From: Ichthyophis bannanicus
Lineage: Eukaryota > Chordata > Amphibia > Gymnophiona > Ichthyophiidae
Assembly: GCA_033557465.1 (NCBI GenBank)
Contig: JAWIIG010000025.1
Coordinates: 8,796,501 to 8,860,500, forward strand
Length of the DNA: 64,000 bases
Direction of reading: 5' to 3'
A model generated the notes under the pieces. That model did not search any database, had not been told where the DNA came from, and saw only the letters and a program-made list of their open reading frames with translations. Positions 1 through 9,416 of the stretch are shown piece by piece (the first letter of the stretch is position 1; every line of letters begins with the position of its first letter). The position numbers and the translations under genes were made by a program.

Positions 1-1
1 C

Positions 2-1888
2 CCGCTGGTTCCTCCCAGCACCGGAGGCCGGCTGGTTCACTTCGGCCACAGGTGGTCCAGCATCACCGCAGATGCCTGGGTACTTCAGGTCGTGCGAGAA
101 GGCTACCTTCTCCACTTCCATCAGGTCCCTCCCTCCTATTTTCCGGGAGAACCTTCGCGCCCCCCTCTGCACAGGGAGTTGCTCCTTCAGGAGTTAGCAG
201 GTCTTCTGCAGGAACAGGCGGTGGAACCGGTGCCCCACCACCTGAGAGGTCAAGGCTTTTATTCAAGGTATTTTCTGATACCAAAGAGAACAGGGGGCCT
301 CAGACCCATCCTGGACTTGCGCAACCTCAACAGGTTCCTTGTGCGGGAGAAGTTCAAAATGCTTACCCTTGGAATCCTTCTGCCCTACCTCCAGCAGGGA
401 GATTGGCTATGCTCCTTGGATCTAAAGGATGCCTACACGCACATCCTCATCCACCCAAGCCACCGCCAATACCTAAGGTTTGTGGTGGCAGGAAATCATT
501 ACCAGTACAGAGTACTGCCCTTTGGCCTATCCTCCGCACCGCGAGTCTTCACAAAATGTCTCGCGGTCGTGGCGGCCCATCTCCGGCTTCACGGCCTCTA
601 TGTCTTTCCGTACCTCGACGACTGGCTCATCAGAGCAGCGTCCGCTCAGGAGGTCGCCAACGCCACGCGCCGCACGGTGACTCTGCTGCAGCACTTGGGC
701 TTTGTCATAAACGTCGCAAAGTCCACTTTGCTCCCCTCACAGGATCTCGAGTTCATCGGCGCAAGGCTGCACACTCCTCGGGCACGAGCGTACCTACCGC
801 TCGACAGGGCGCAACGGCTCATGGACCTAGCCGACCGCTTTCGCAGCCAGCCCCTGGTCTCCGCCAGGCGCTTCCTGAGACTGCTCGGCCATATGGCTTC
901 CACCGTCCATGTGACCCCCAATGCCCGCCTGAACATGCGGTCTGCTCAATGGTGTCTCCGCCAGCAGTGGCGACAAGCCACAGGCGGCCTGGCGGACCTG
1001 GTGCGCGTCTCCGAGCCGCTGCTCTCGTCTCTCCGGTGGTGGCTCCGGCAGCCGAACCTGATATTCGGAATGCCTTTCCAGTCACCTCAGCCGACCCGGG
1101 TGCTGACCACCGATGCATCCCTCCTGGGCTGGGGAGCGCATTGCCAAGAGGCACGTACTCAGGGCCTCTGGACCATGTGGGAGTCTGCTCAGCAGATCAA
1201 CTTCCTGGAGCTCAGGGCGATCCGCCTAGCTCTCAAGGCCTTCTCCCACCTGACTTCCCAACAGTCCGTCCTTGTCCAGACGGACAATCAAGTTGCCATG
1301 TTCTACGTGAACAAGCAGGGTGGCACGGGCTCCTTCCTCCTCTGCCGGGAGGCACAGAAGCTCTGCTCTTGGGCCGTCAGTCACGGCGTTCTCCTCAAGG
1401 CAGTTTATCTCCCGGGCCAAGAAAATTGCCTTGCAGACAAACTCAGCAGGGTCCTCCAGCCGCACGAGTGGCGTCTGGATCCCTTGGTAGTTCAGAAGCT
1501 CTTCCTCAAGTGGGGTCTCCCCACGGTGGATCTCTTTGCCAGTCCTCACAACCGGCAGCTTCCTCGCTTCTGCTCTCGTCAGCCACACCCCCTTCGGGTG
1601 GCGGCGGACGCCTTTCTGATCTCGTGGTCGGGGAGCCTTCTGTACGCTTTCCCTCCCATCCCGCTGGTCTCTCGGACTCTTTTCAAGGTTCTCCGAGACA
1701 AAGCCTTCATGATCCTGGTGGCCCCTCGCTGGCCCAGGCAGCCGTGGTTTCCGCTCCTGCTGCAACTGGCGGTGGAGGATCCAATCCCTCTGGGGGTACA
1801 ACCGGATCTCCTCACTCAGGATCGGGGGTCCCTTCTGCACCCCAACCTCAGGTCTCTCAACCTCATGGCCTGGCTGCTGAGAGGGTAG
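2..1888 (+). CDS. DIRS reverse transcriptase-RNase H with methyltransferase-like tail (5' partial)
   Basis: Polymerase of copy A1. The frame is open from the window edge to a TAG at 1,886-1,888; no start codon can be assigned. Numbering from 92, the RT has motif A in SLDLKDAY (Asp 110, nt 419) and motif C FPYLDDW (Asp 176-177, nt 617-622). RNase H follows with Asp 341 (TTDAS), Glu 373 (FLELRA), Asp 398 (QTDNQ) and Asp 449 (ENCLADK), so all four acidic positions are present. The last ~120 residues (VDLFASPHN, YAFPPIPL, WPRQPWFPLL) resemble the methyltransferase-like segment described after RNase H in DIRS elements. The recombinase lies in the -1 frame relative to this one. Confidence 0.88.
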   Translation, partial: PLVPPSTGGRLVHFGHRWSSITADAWVLQVVREGYLLHFHQVPPSYFPGEPSRPPLHRELLLQELAGLLQEQAVEPVPHHLRGQGFYSRYFLIPKRTGGLRPILDLRNLNRFLVREKFKMLTLGILLPYLQQGDWLCSLDLKDAYTHILIHPSHRQYLRFVVAGNHYQYRVLPFGLSSAPRVFTKCLAVVAAHLRLHGLYVFPYLDDWLIRAASAQEVANATRRTVTLLQHLGFVINVAKSTLLPSQDLEFIGARLHTPRARAYLPLDRAQRLMDLADRFRSQPLVSARRFLRLLGHMASTVHVTPNARLNMRSAQWCLRQQWRQATGGLADLVRVSEPLLSSLRWWLRQPNLIFGMPFQSPQPTRVLTTDASLLGWGAHCQEARTQGLWTMWESAQQINFLELRAIRLALKAFSHLTSQQSVLVQTDNQVAMFYVNKQGGTGSFLLCREAQKLCSWAVSHGVLLKAVYLPGQENCLADKLSRVLQPHEWRLDPLVVQKLFLKWGLPTVDLFASPHNRQLPRFCSRQPHPLRVAADAFLISWSGSLLYAFPPIPLVSRTLFKVLRDKAFMILVAPRWPRQPWFPLLLQLAVEDPIPLGVQPDLLTQDRGSLLHPNLRSLNLMAWLLRG

Positions 1889-2925
1889 TCCTTGCTCCCC
1901 TTCTCCTGCCGGCGGAGGTGGAGGAGGTCGTCTTAGCTTCGCGACGGCCTTCTACCCGCAAATGCTACGCCCTTAAATGGCGTCGCTTTGCAGTCTGGTG
2001 TACCCAACAGTCTCAGGATCCCTTCTCCTGCCCGGTGTCGGTGATCTTGCAGTACTTGCTGCACCTCTCTAATCTGGGACTTAAGTCCAACTCCGTCAAA
2101 GTTCACCTCAGTGCTCTTTCAGCACATCATGTGCCAGTGGACGGCAGACCTCTCTCCAATGACCCTCTCGTAGCGAGGTTTCTCCGAGGTCTCCTTCTAC
2201 TTAAACCACCTCTGCGCCCGCCAGCGCCTGACTGGGACCTGAATGTGGTTTTGCAGCGGATCACCTGTCCGCCTTTTGAACCTATGGCTACCTGTTCTCT
2301 CCGTTTTCTGTCTTGGAAAACACTGTTCTTGATAGCCCTCACTTCCGCTAGGCGCGTAAGTGAATTGCAGGCCCTCGTGTCTGATCCCCCTTACACTAGG
2401 TTCTACAAGAATAGGGTAGTCCTTCGGACTCACCTGAAATTTCTGCCTAAAGTGGTCTCCCCTTTTCACATCAATCAGGAGGTGGTACTTCCAACCTTCT
2501 TTCCCAGACCACACTCCAGCCGAGCTGAAACGGTCCTCCATACCCTGGACTGTAGAAGGGCATTGAACTTCTACCTTGACCGTACGCGGGAGCACCGTAA
2601 AGCTGCTCAGCTTTTTGTGTCTTTTGACCCCAATAAATTGGGGCTCCCGGTCTCCAAGCGTACTCTGTCCATCTGGGTTGCGGACTGTATCTCTTGGGCT
2701 TATGGGGCTGCCGGACTCTCCTTAGAAAGTCGAGTCACGGCTCATTGCGTTCGGGCAAAGGCCACGTCAGTGGCTTACCTCCGCTCTGTTCCGCTGGCAG
2801 ACATCTGCCGGGCCGCTACTTGGTCTTCGAGCCAGACTTTTGCGGTCCATTACTGTCTCGAGAGGGAGTCCCGTAGGGACAGTGCTTTCGGACAGGCAGT
2901 CCTCCGTAATCTCTTTGAGGTCTGA
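1885..2925 (+). CDS. DIRS tyrosine recombinase
   Basis: Integrase of copy A1, which joins the circular DNA copy to the chromosome by a tyrosine-linked mechanism; this replaces the DDE integrase of LTR elements. Catalytic set visible: Arg at nt 2,353 (TSARRVSEL), H-x-x-R at nt 2,743-2,754 (AHCVRA), Trp at 2,821 and nucleophile Tyr at 2,851 (VHYCLERES). The stop follows RNLFEV. The N-terminal core-binding part starts around LLLPAEVEEVVLAS. The same frame is open upstream to base 1 across the whole RT region, and no ATG clearly marks a recombinase start. Expression is probably by -1 frameshifting or a spliced or re-initiated start, which is inference. Confidence 0.88.
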   Translation, partial: VVLAPLLLPAEVEEVVLASRRPSTRKCYALKWRRFAVWCTQQSQDPFSCPVSVILQYLLHLSNLGLKSNSVKVHLSALSAHHVPVDGRPLSNDPLVARFLRGLLLLKPPLRPPAPDWDLNVVLQRITCPPFEPMATCSLRFLSWKTLFLIALTSARRVSELQALVSDPPYTRFYKNRVVLRTHLKFLPKVVSPFHINQEVVLPTFFPRPHSSRAETVLHTLDCRRALNFYLDRTREHRKAAQLFVSFDPNKLGLPVSKRTLSIWVADCISWAYGAAGLSLESRVTAHCVRAKATSVAYLRSVPLADICRAATWSSSQTFAVHYCLERESRRDSAFGQAVLRNLFEV

Positions 2926-3060
2926 GCAACTCCTACCCTCCATCCCGGATGTGGGCTACCGGTGGGTGATAATTCAGCGAAGATTCTATCCTTCTGTGCT
3001 GCTGAGCTAGAGGGAGCTCATTTTTGTGCTTCGGGTCTCCGGTAGCCTTGAGCTTGGGAG

Positions 3061-3158
3061 TCCCATAAGTGAGGACTGACTTCCTGCTTGGTCCTGGAGA
3101 AAGCGTAGTTACTCACCTGTAACAGGTGTTCTCCAGGAGCAGCAGGAATCAGTCCTCA
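3061..3158 (+). repeat. A1 internal complementary region (ICR)
   Basis: The first half (3,061-3,105) is the reverse complement of a family A left terminus as seen in A4. The second half (about 3,106-3,158) is the reverse complement of A1's own right terminus (3,380-3,437). The meeting point, CTGGAGAAAGCGTAGTTAC, is therefore the complement of a right-end/left-end circle junction, as expected for DIRS. Confidence 0.85.
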
Positions 3159-3246
3159 CTACCCTCCCTCCTCCCCTTGGAGTTGCAATCGTCTGCTTAT
3201 GTTCTTTTTTTGCAAATTTTTATGCTGTCTTTTTTAGCTATGTCAT

Positions 3247-3437
3247 CTGACTGGCTAAGATGGCACCTTCGGGCGGGAAGACGACCGCGCATGCGCGCTG
3301 CAATTCCCAGGGGCTTTCTTTGAAAGCTGGGGAAAATTGCTCCGCGGGGGCTCCGTCGGCGCCGACGTCACCCATAAGTGAGGACTGATTCCTGCTGCTC
3401 CTGGAGAACACCTGTTACAGGTGAGTAACTACGCTTT
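3247..3437 (+). repeat. A1 right inverted terminal repeat
   Basis: Matches the reverse complement of the A4 left ITR. Contains the 14-bp palindrome CGTCGGCGCCGACG at 3,354-3,367 and ends with the right-end-only extension ACACCTGTTACAGGTGAGTAACTACG. The extension includes the consensus-like splice donor CAG|GTGAGT at about 3,418. Confidence 0.88.
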
Positions 3438-3980
3438 CCTTCAATTCTTCCGCACCTTTAAATACCACTTCAGTCATGAGTAACATCCCTACATCTTCCT
3501 CAGTAAAGACCGAAGCAAAGAATTCATTCAGTCTCTCCGCTATCGCCTTGTCGCCTCTTAGTGCTCCTTTAACCCCTTTATCATCTAATGGACCAACTGA
3601 CTCTCTCACAGGTTTTTTGCTACGAATGTACTTGAAAAGGTCTTTATTTCGCGTTTTTGCTTCCGCAGCAAGCTTCTTCTCAAATTCTCTCTTTGCCTAC
3701 CTTATCAATGCCTTGCATTTGACTTGCCAGTGCTTGTGCTGTTTCCAGGTTTCGTCGTTTGGCTCTTCCTGAAAGATGCTTTTTTGGCGGCAACAGCCTC
3801 TCTGACCTCACCTTTAAACCATGCTGGCAGTTTTTTGGACTTTCTTCCACTTTTCTTAAAGCGTGGAATACAGCTGGTCTGGGCTTCCAAGATAGTATTT
3901 TTCAACAACACCCAAGCTTGATGTACGTCTTTAACCTTTGCAACTGCTCCTTTTAGTTTTTTCTTAACTGTTTTCCTCAT
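3438..3980 (-). pseudogene. CR1 endonuclease-to-RT linker
   Basis: Minus-strand reading gives a basic linker (SGRKSKKLPAWFKGEV) and then, in another frame, GALRGDKAIAERLNEFFASVFTEED, typical of the segment between endonuclease and RT in CR1. Frames are broken. No RT motif follows because the A1 right end interrupts. Confidence 0.7.
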
Positions 3981-4005
3981 TTTATCATAGTGTCCCTTTC
4001 GAAAG

Positions 4006-4867
4006 TTAAAAGGGTAGTACTGTGGATTTCCTTACTATCCCTCCTCCACTAATTAAATCAAAGGCGATCATGCTATGATCACTATTGCCAAGTGGCCCCA
4101 ACACCCTTATCTCTTGCACTAGATCTGGTGTTCCACTAAGGACTAGGTCTAATATGGCTTCCCCTCTGGTTGGTTCATGAACCAGCTGCTCCAAGAAGCA
4201 GTCATTTATTTCATCTAGGAACTTTATCTCCCTAGCATGTCCTGACGTGACACTGACCCAGTCGATACCGGGGTAATTGAAATCACCCATTATTATTACT
4301 GCGCTGTAACTTTTGTTAGCTTCCTTGATTTCTTTGTGCATTTCATCATCCATTTGATCATTCTGGCCAGGTGCTCGATAGTACACCCCCACTGCCATTG
4401 CCTTCCCCCTTTTATATGGAATTTCAATCCATATAGATTCTACAGCAGATTTTGTTTCCTGCAAAACTTTAATCCTTTCTGAGTCAATGCCCTCTCTAAC
4501 ATAGAGCGCAACCCCTCCACCAATTTGATCAGCTCTATCATTACGATATAGTTTGTACCCAGGTATCAGTGTCCCACTGGTGGTTGCCCTTCCACCATGT
4601 GTCTGATATTCCAATCATATCTAACCTGTCATTTAGTGCTATATATTCTAACTCTCCCATCTTATTCTTTAGACTTCTAGCATTTGCATACAAGCATTTT
4701 AGGGAATGTATTTTATTCATGTTAATTTGGCTATTGTTAGACATGGGTAAATTGGGATCTTTAAGCTCTGTCTGCTCCATACTTGAGGGCATTTGGGCTA
4801 CTTTACTCTTTTGTGGAACCTCTCTGCTTTTGGTAGTATCCTTCAAGGATACATTCTTCCGAACCAT
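4006..4867 (-). pseudogene. CR1 apurinic-like endonuclease domain
   Basis: Two overlapping minus-strand frames carry one endonuclease, so a frameshift lies near 4,541-4,614. Recognisable blocks: LYANARSLKNKM, LDMIGISDTWW (usually ETW; here the Glu is Asp), GGGVALYVREG, VGVYYRAPG, VIIMGDFNYPGIDW, AILDLVLSG and LGNSDHSMIAFDL. It nicks target DNA to prime reverse transcription. The Glu-to-Asp change and the frame break suggest an inactive copy. Confidence 0.82.
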
Positions 4868-5440
4868 CCGCTCTTGGGCGACTGTCGGCTTTCCCCTAAT
4901 ATCTGGTTTAAAAGCTGCTCTATCTCCTTTTTAAAGGTTAATGCCAGCAGCCTGGTTCCATCCCGGTTAAGGTGAAGCCCATCCCTTAGGAAGAGCCCCT
5001 CCTTTCCCCAGAATGTTCCCCAGTTCCTAACAAATCCAAAACCCTCATCTCTGCACCATTGTTTCATCCACGCATTGAGACTCCGGAGCTCTGCCTGCCT
5101 TTTGGGTCCTGCGCGTGGAACAGGAAGCATTTCGGAGAATGCTACCCTGGAAGTTCTGGATTTCAACTTCCTACCTAAAAGCCTAAATTTAGCCTCCAGA
5201 ACCTCCCTACCACATTTTCCTATGTCATTGGTACCGACATGTACCAAGACAGCAGACTCCTCCCCAGCACTATCTAAGACCTTATCTAGGTGGCGCGTGA
5301 GGTCCGCTACCTTCGCACCAGACAGGCATGTTACCAGGCGATCCTCACATCCACCAGCCACCCAGCTATCTACATGCCTAATGATCGAATCACCAACTAT
5401 AATGGCTGTCCTAACCCTTCCCTCATGGGCATCATCCTCT
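4843..5440 (-). pseudogene. CR1 esterase-like (SGNH hydrolase) domain, 5' truncated
   Basis: Shows the SGNH-esterase block order known from CR1 ORF1-type proteins: VGDSIIRHVD (serine block), VLVHVGTNDIGK (GxND block), then DGLHLNRDGTRLLA (catalytic Asp-x-x-His block). The frame runs to GWFGRMYP and a stop at 4,843. The open frame continues upstream to 5,496, but its first ~19 residues come from antisense B2 recombinase sequence and are not CR1. The role in the LINE is not settled; lipid or RNP association has been proposed for the family. Confidence 0.8.
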
Positions 5441-6283
5441 GGTCTTAAGACAAATTCAGTAAGGGTCCACCTTAGTGCTATTGCGGCTTTCCACAAGCCC
5501 TTGGATGGACAGCCTATCTCCTCTCAACCGCTTGTAGCATGGTTTATGAGGGGCCTCCTCTTGACTAGACCTCCCATTAAGCCACCACCTGTGGCATGGG
5601 ATTTAAACCTCGTCCTTGGGCAGCTTATGAAGCCACCCTTTGAACCCTTAGCCACTAAACCTCTTAAGTTTCTTTCTTGGAAGGTAATCTTTCTCATTGC
5701 CCTCACTTCTGCCAGACGCATTAGTGAGCTACAAGCTTTAGTGGCTGATCCTCCTTATACAAGGTTCCACCATGATAAAGTAGTCCTAAGGACTCATCCT
5801 CACTTTATGCCAAAGGTGGTTTCGCCTTTTCATTTGAACCAGTCGGTCTATCTTCCTGTCTTCTTCCCTAGGCCTCACGCCTCTAGTGCAGAAAGGAATC
5901 TTCATACTCTGGATTGTGAAAGAGCTTTAGCTTTTTACTTTCAGAGCACTAAGCAACATAGAAAGGCTTCACAGCTTTTTGTTGCCTTTGACTCCAGTCA
6001 CCTGGACCTACCAGTTTCCAAGAGAACTCTAGGTGGATTGCAGACTCCATATCCTTTATCTATGAGAGTAAGGAACTTTCTCTCGAAGGTCATGTCACAG
6101 CTCACAATGTTAGAGCAATGACTGTCTCTATGGCTAACCTTCGCTCGGTGTTGATTGACGACATTTGCAAAGCAGCCACTTGGTCTTCGGTCCACACCTT
6201 TGCAGCCCATTACTGCTTGGACAAGGACTCTCGGGATGCCTCGTTTGGCCAGGCTGTTCTCCAGCATCTCTTTCACACTTAGA
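5441..6283 (+). pseudogene. DIRS tyrosine recombinase (B2), 5' truncated, one frameshift
   Basis: Open from the CR1 junction to about 6,025, then shifted. The downstream frame carries the C-terminus to QLLQH-like end and a TAG near 6,281. Catalytic residues are all readable: Arg in TSARRISEL (about 5,715), HNVR (about 6,103), Trp in ATWSS (about 6,181) and Tyr in AHYCLDKDS (about 6,212). Only one break was seen, so it is relatively young. Confidence 0.82.
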
Positions 6284-6404
6284 ACTCCTCCTACCTGCCA
6301 TCCCGGGTTTCGATGCCAGAGATCCTTGGGAGGAAGCATGACCCACCTCAGCCTGGGTTTCGCAGCTTCTGGGGGTCATCTCCCTGGCATCTCTAAGCTT
6401 GGGA

Positions 6405-6777
6405 GTCACCATATGTGAAGACTACATTCCTGGTTGTTCCTGGAGATAGCGTAGTTACTCACCTGTAACAGGTGATCTCCGGAAACAGCAGGATTTGAGT
6501 CTTCACAACCCACCCACCTCCACCCTCTATCTCTCTCTTTCTCTCTCTTTCTCTTTCCTTCTCTCCTTTGTCTCAGCTACAAACCCAACTGAAGAGGGGA
6601 GAGTGGGAAAGGCGGCAAGGCAACAGCGCAGGCGCAGTGGGATGCTCCCAAACGTTTTCCTATTGGACGCTGGGGATCGTTCCCGCGTGGGCTCCGTCGG
6701 TGCCGACGATACCCATATGTGAAGACTCGATTCCTGCTGTTCCCGAAGATCATCTGTTAGAAGTGAGTAACTGCGCT
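6405..6777 (+). repeat. B2 3' module: ICR (6,405-6,509) and right ITR (about 6,585-6,777)
   Basis: The ICR joins the complement of a left terminus (TATGTGAAGACT...TGTTCCTGGAGAT) to the complement of the right terminus (ACTCACCTGTAACAGGTGATCTCC). A CT-rich simple tract occupies 6,530-6,565. The right ITR has a slightly decayed core (CGTCGGTGCCGACG) and ends GTTAGAAGTGAGTAACTGCGCT. Confidence 0.82.
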
Positions 6778-7417
6778 GTCCCTCCTCATCAGAGCTTACA
6801 ATGTAGTCAAGACAGACAACAAAGTAGCTATAGACACGGGATACATTTAAGGGGAATGGTAAGGAAGCACAAGAGACCAGGTGAGTCAAGATCTGAAAGC
6901 GGCAGCAAAGAGGGGAATTTTCAGCCTGGATTAGAAAAGAATCTGAGAAGGCGCCTGACGTACAATCTCAGGTAATTTGTTCCAGCTATTAGGAGTAGCA
7001 AGGTGAAAGGAGCAAAGTCTGAAGTTAGCAGTAGAAGAGAAGGGCACAGATAGAAGCGATCTTCCAGAACAGAATTCCCACAGAGGGGTGTAGGGAAAGA
7101 GAAGTGGAAAGGTAATGAGGAGCTGCAGAGTGAATATACTTATAGGTCAGCAGGAGAAGTTTGAGCTGGATGCAGAAACGGATAGGGAGCCAATGAAGTG
7201 ACTTGAGAAGAGGGGTAATATGAGCATGCCAAAGCTAGCGGAAGATTAGCCACGAACAGATTGAAGCGGAGAGAGAGAATTCAGAAGGAGATCAGCAAGG
7301 AATAGATTAAAATAGTCTAGATGGGAGGTGACTAAGGAGTGGATAAGTGTCTTAGTAGTGTGTTCAGAAAGGAATGGGTGAATTTTGTTGATGTTGTAGA
7401 GAGAGACACGGTAGATT

Positions 7418-8130
7418 TTAGCTGTCAGTTGTATGTGTGTGGAGAAGGAGAGAGGAGTCAGATGACCCCCAAAGTTGCACGCTGAGGAGACAGAGGAGTA
7501 GAGGGTTATCCACAGAGACTGAGAAGGGAGAAAGGGAAGAGGAGAGTTTAAGGGGAAAAATAAGCTCAGTTTTGGACATGTTCAGTTTCAAGCAGCAGTG
7601 AGACATCCAAACAGCAATGTCAGAAAGGCAGGCAGAGATCCTGGCCTGGATTTTCAGAGGGATTCCAGGTGTAGAGAGGTAGATCTGGGATTCATCAGCA
7701 TAAAGATGGTATTTAAAGCCATGGGAAGAGATGAGTGCACCAAGGGACTGGGTATAGAGAGAAAAGGAGTGGACTCGAGACAGATTCTTGGGGTATCCCA
7801 ACTCAGAGTGAGATAGCAGTAGAGGAGGATCCATCAGAACAAATTCTGAAAGAGCGATGGGAGAGATAAGAAAGCCAGGATAGCACAGAACCCTTAAAAC
7901 CAAGCAAGGACAAGGTATCAAGGAGAAGGTTGTAGTCAACAGTGTCAAAAGCAGCAGAAAGGTCAAGAAAGATGAGGATTGAGTAAAAATACTTGGATTT
8001 TACCAGGAACAGGTCACTGGAGACTTTGGCAAGAGTCGTTTCAGTAGAATGTAAAGAACAAAAGCCAGATTGTAGAGGATCCAGAAGGGCTTGAGAGGAG
8101 AGAAAGTCGAGCAACAACAGTGAACAAGGA
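7418..8130 (-). pseudogene. L2/Rex1-like reverse transcriptase fragment
   Basis: Two minus-strand frames carry [43 protein letters not shown], then [23 protein letters not shown] and [11 protein letters not shown]. The second catalytic Asp of YADD reads Glu. A frame break lies near 7,800-7,960. The segment ends at 8,130 where the nested CR1 begins. Confidence 0.75.
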
Positions 8131-9364
8131 CATAGTAACATAGTAAATGACAGCAGATAAAGACCAACGTGGTCCATCTAGTCTGCCCAGCAATATGGCA
8201 GGAGTAGGTGCACCCCTTCCCATGTCTTTGAGAGTAGGTGCACCGCTACCCATGTCTTTGCTTAGTGGTGCACCCACCAGGAGCAGGTGCACCCCTCCCC
8301 ATATCTTTGTTTCTTTGTTTAGGGGTGAACCCACCGCTCCTCCCCCATTGCTCCATGTAGGACACCCCCTATTTGTTGAGAAATTAGATGGTTCCGTTTA
8401 TTTAGATTTAATCTTGTTGCTGTAAAGTGATCCACTGTGTCTGTCCCAGGCCACTTTGAATTCCGTCACTGTGTTTGCCCCCACCACCTCCATCGGGAGG
8501 GCATTTCAAGCATCCACCACCCTTTCAGTAAAAAAGTATTTCCTGACATTGCCTTTCAATTTACCACCTTGCAGCTTCATGTCATGCCCTCTAGTTTTAC
8601 AGCTTCCCCGTCTCTGGAAGAGGTTTGTTCATTATTTCTCTTTAAGTATTTAAAGGTCTGAATCATATCTCCCCTATCCCTCCTCTCCTCCAAAGTGTAC
8701 ATATTTAGGTCTTCAAGTCTCTCCTCATAAGGCTTCTGACACAGGCTCCAAATTATTTGTCGCCTTCCTCTGAACAGCTTCCATTCTTTTTACATCCTTT
8801 GCAAGATACGGTCTCCAAAACTGAACACAGTATTCCAAGTGAGGCCTCACCAGAGACTTATACAGTGGCACTAGTACCCCTTCCTTTCTGTTGGTAATTC
8901 CTCTTCGAATGCAGCCCAACATCCTCCTGGCTTTTGCCACCGCCTTGTTGCACTGTTTTGCCACCTTGAGATCTACAGAAATAATCACACCGAGGTCTTT
9001 TTCCTGCTCCGTGCACACCAACCTCTCGCCCCCTATCGTGTACATTTCCTTTGGATTTCTGCTACCCAAGTGCATGACACTGCACTTCTTCGCATTAAAT
9101 CTCAATTGCCAAGCATCAGACCATTCCTCCAGCCTTTGCAGATCCCTCCTCATGTTCAGCACTCCCTCGGGGGAGTCCACTCTGTTGCAAATTTTCGTGT
9201 CATCTGCAAAAAGACTTTTCCATTCAGTCCTTCAGCAATATCACTCACAGATACATTGAACAGTGCCGGGCCCAGGACCGAACCCTGCGGCACCCCGCTA
9301 ATCACCTTCCTTTCATCCGAATGCGCTCCATTTACGTTCAAGTAGTTTAGAAACAAAGAGTCGA
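8131..9364 (-). mobile_element. CR1 LINE 3' half, nested in the L2/Rex1-like LINE
   Basis: On the minus strand it begins at [17 protein letters not shown] (about 9,290-9,330), runs through a damaged catalytic-Asp region, then RDLQRLEEWSDAWQLRFNAKKCSVMHLG, EKDLGVIISVDLK, RRMLGCIRRG, LYKSLVRPHLEYCVQFWRPYL, and ends in a CR1-type 3' tail (GGCAGACTAGATGGACC...TTTACTATGTTACTATG, complement of 8,131-8,190). The host LINE resumes on both sides, so this is an insertion. Confidence 0.85.
8725..9330 (-). pseudogene. CR1 reverse transcriptase C-terminal part
   Basis: The 151-codon frame at 8,725-9,180 covers the thumb/C-terminal CR1 blocks (KCSVMHLGS, EKDLGVII, HLEYCVQFW, KRMEAVQRKAT). Upstream, [14 protein letters not shown] sits in another frame and the FADD-type motif is disrupted ([12 protein letters not shown]). 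Inactive. Confidence 0.8.
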
Positions 9365-9416
9365 TAGTGATGAGGACAGGTAGGGTCTAGTGAGGGTTTC
9401 TTGAGGAGAGGAGTGA

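Larger units (their letters stand above)
1..3437 (+). mobile_element. DIRS retrotransposon copy A1 (left part outside window)
   Basis: Right-hand part of a family A DIRS element. In order it holds RT-RNase H, methyltransferase-like tail, tyrosine recombinase, internal complementary region and right inverted terminal repeat. It aligns with complete copy A4 with base 1 near A4 position 52,184, so the left ITR and gag lie outside the window. No frameshift or stop was found in its visible enzyme frames, making it the best-preserved coding copy here. The right end falls at about 3,437, where the rest matches CR1 LINE sequence, so A1 apparently inserted into that CR1. Boundary precise to a few bases. 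Confidence 0.9.
3438..5440 (-). mobile_element. CR1-type LINE fragment (esterase, endonuclease, linker; no RT)
   Basis: Minus-strand non-LTR retrotransposon cut on both sides. Reading on the minus strand from 5,440 it encodes an SGNH esterase, an AP-like endonuclease and the linker that precedes RT (PAWFKGEVREAVAAKK, then LNEFFASVFTEED). It stops exactly at the right end of A1, just before RT would begin. At the other side (about 5,440) it abuts mid-recombinase sequence of B2. The simplest reading is that this CR1 inserted in B2 and was later split by A1, placing its RT half beyond the left window edge. Confidence 0.85.
5441..6777 (+). mobile_element. DIRS retrotransposon copy B2, right part
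   Basis: Family B 3' segment starting inside the recombinase (matches B1 from about 34,713) and running through ICR to right ITR. The left side is interrupted by the CR1 LINE. The right end (CTGCGCT, about 6,777) abuts minus-strand L2/Rex1-like LINE sequence just before that LINE's 3' tail, so B2 seems to have inserted there. Confidence 0.85.

Noticed and set aside
1..3437. Retrovirus or LTR retrotransposon
   Set aside because: No LTRs, protease or DDE integrase; the element has inverted ends, an internal complementary region and a tyrosine recombinase, which define DIRS.
6530..6570. Polypyrimidine tract as a splice acceptor
   Set aside because: It is the CT-rich simple tract that family B elements carry between ICR and right ITR (also at 35,815-35,835 and 58,920-58,965); no exon follows.
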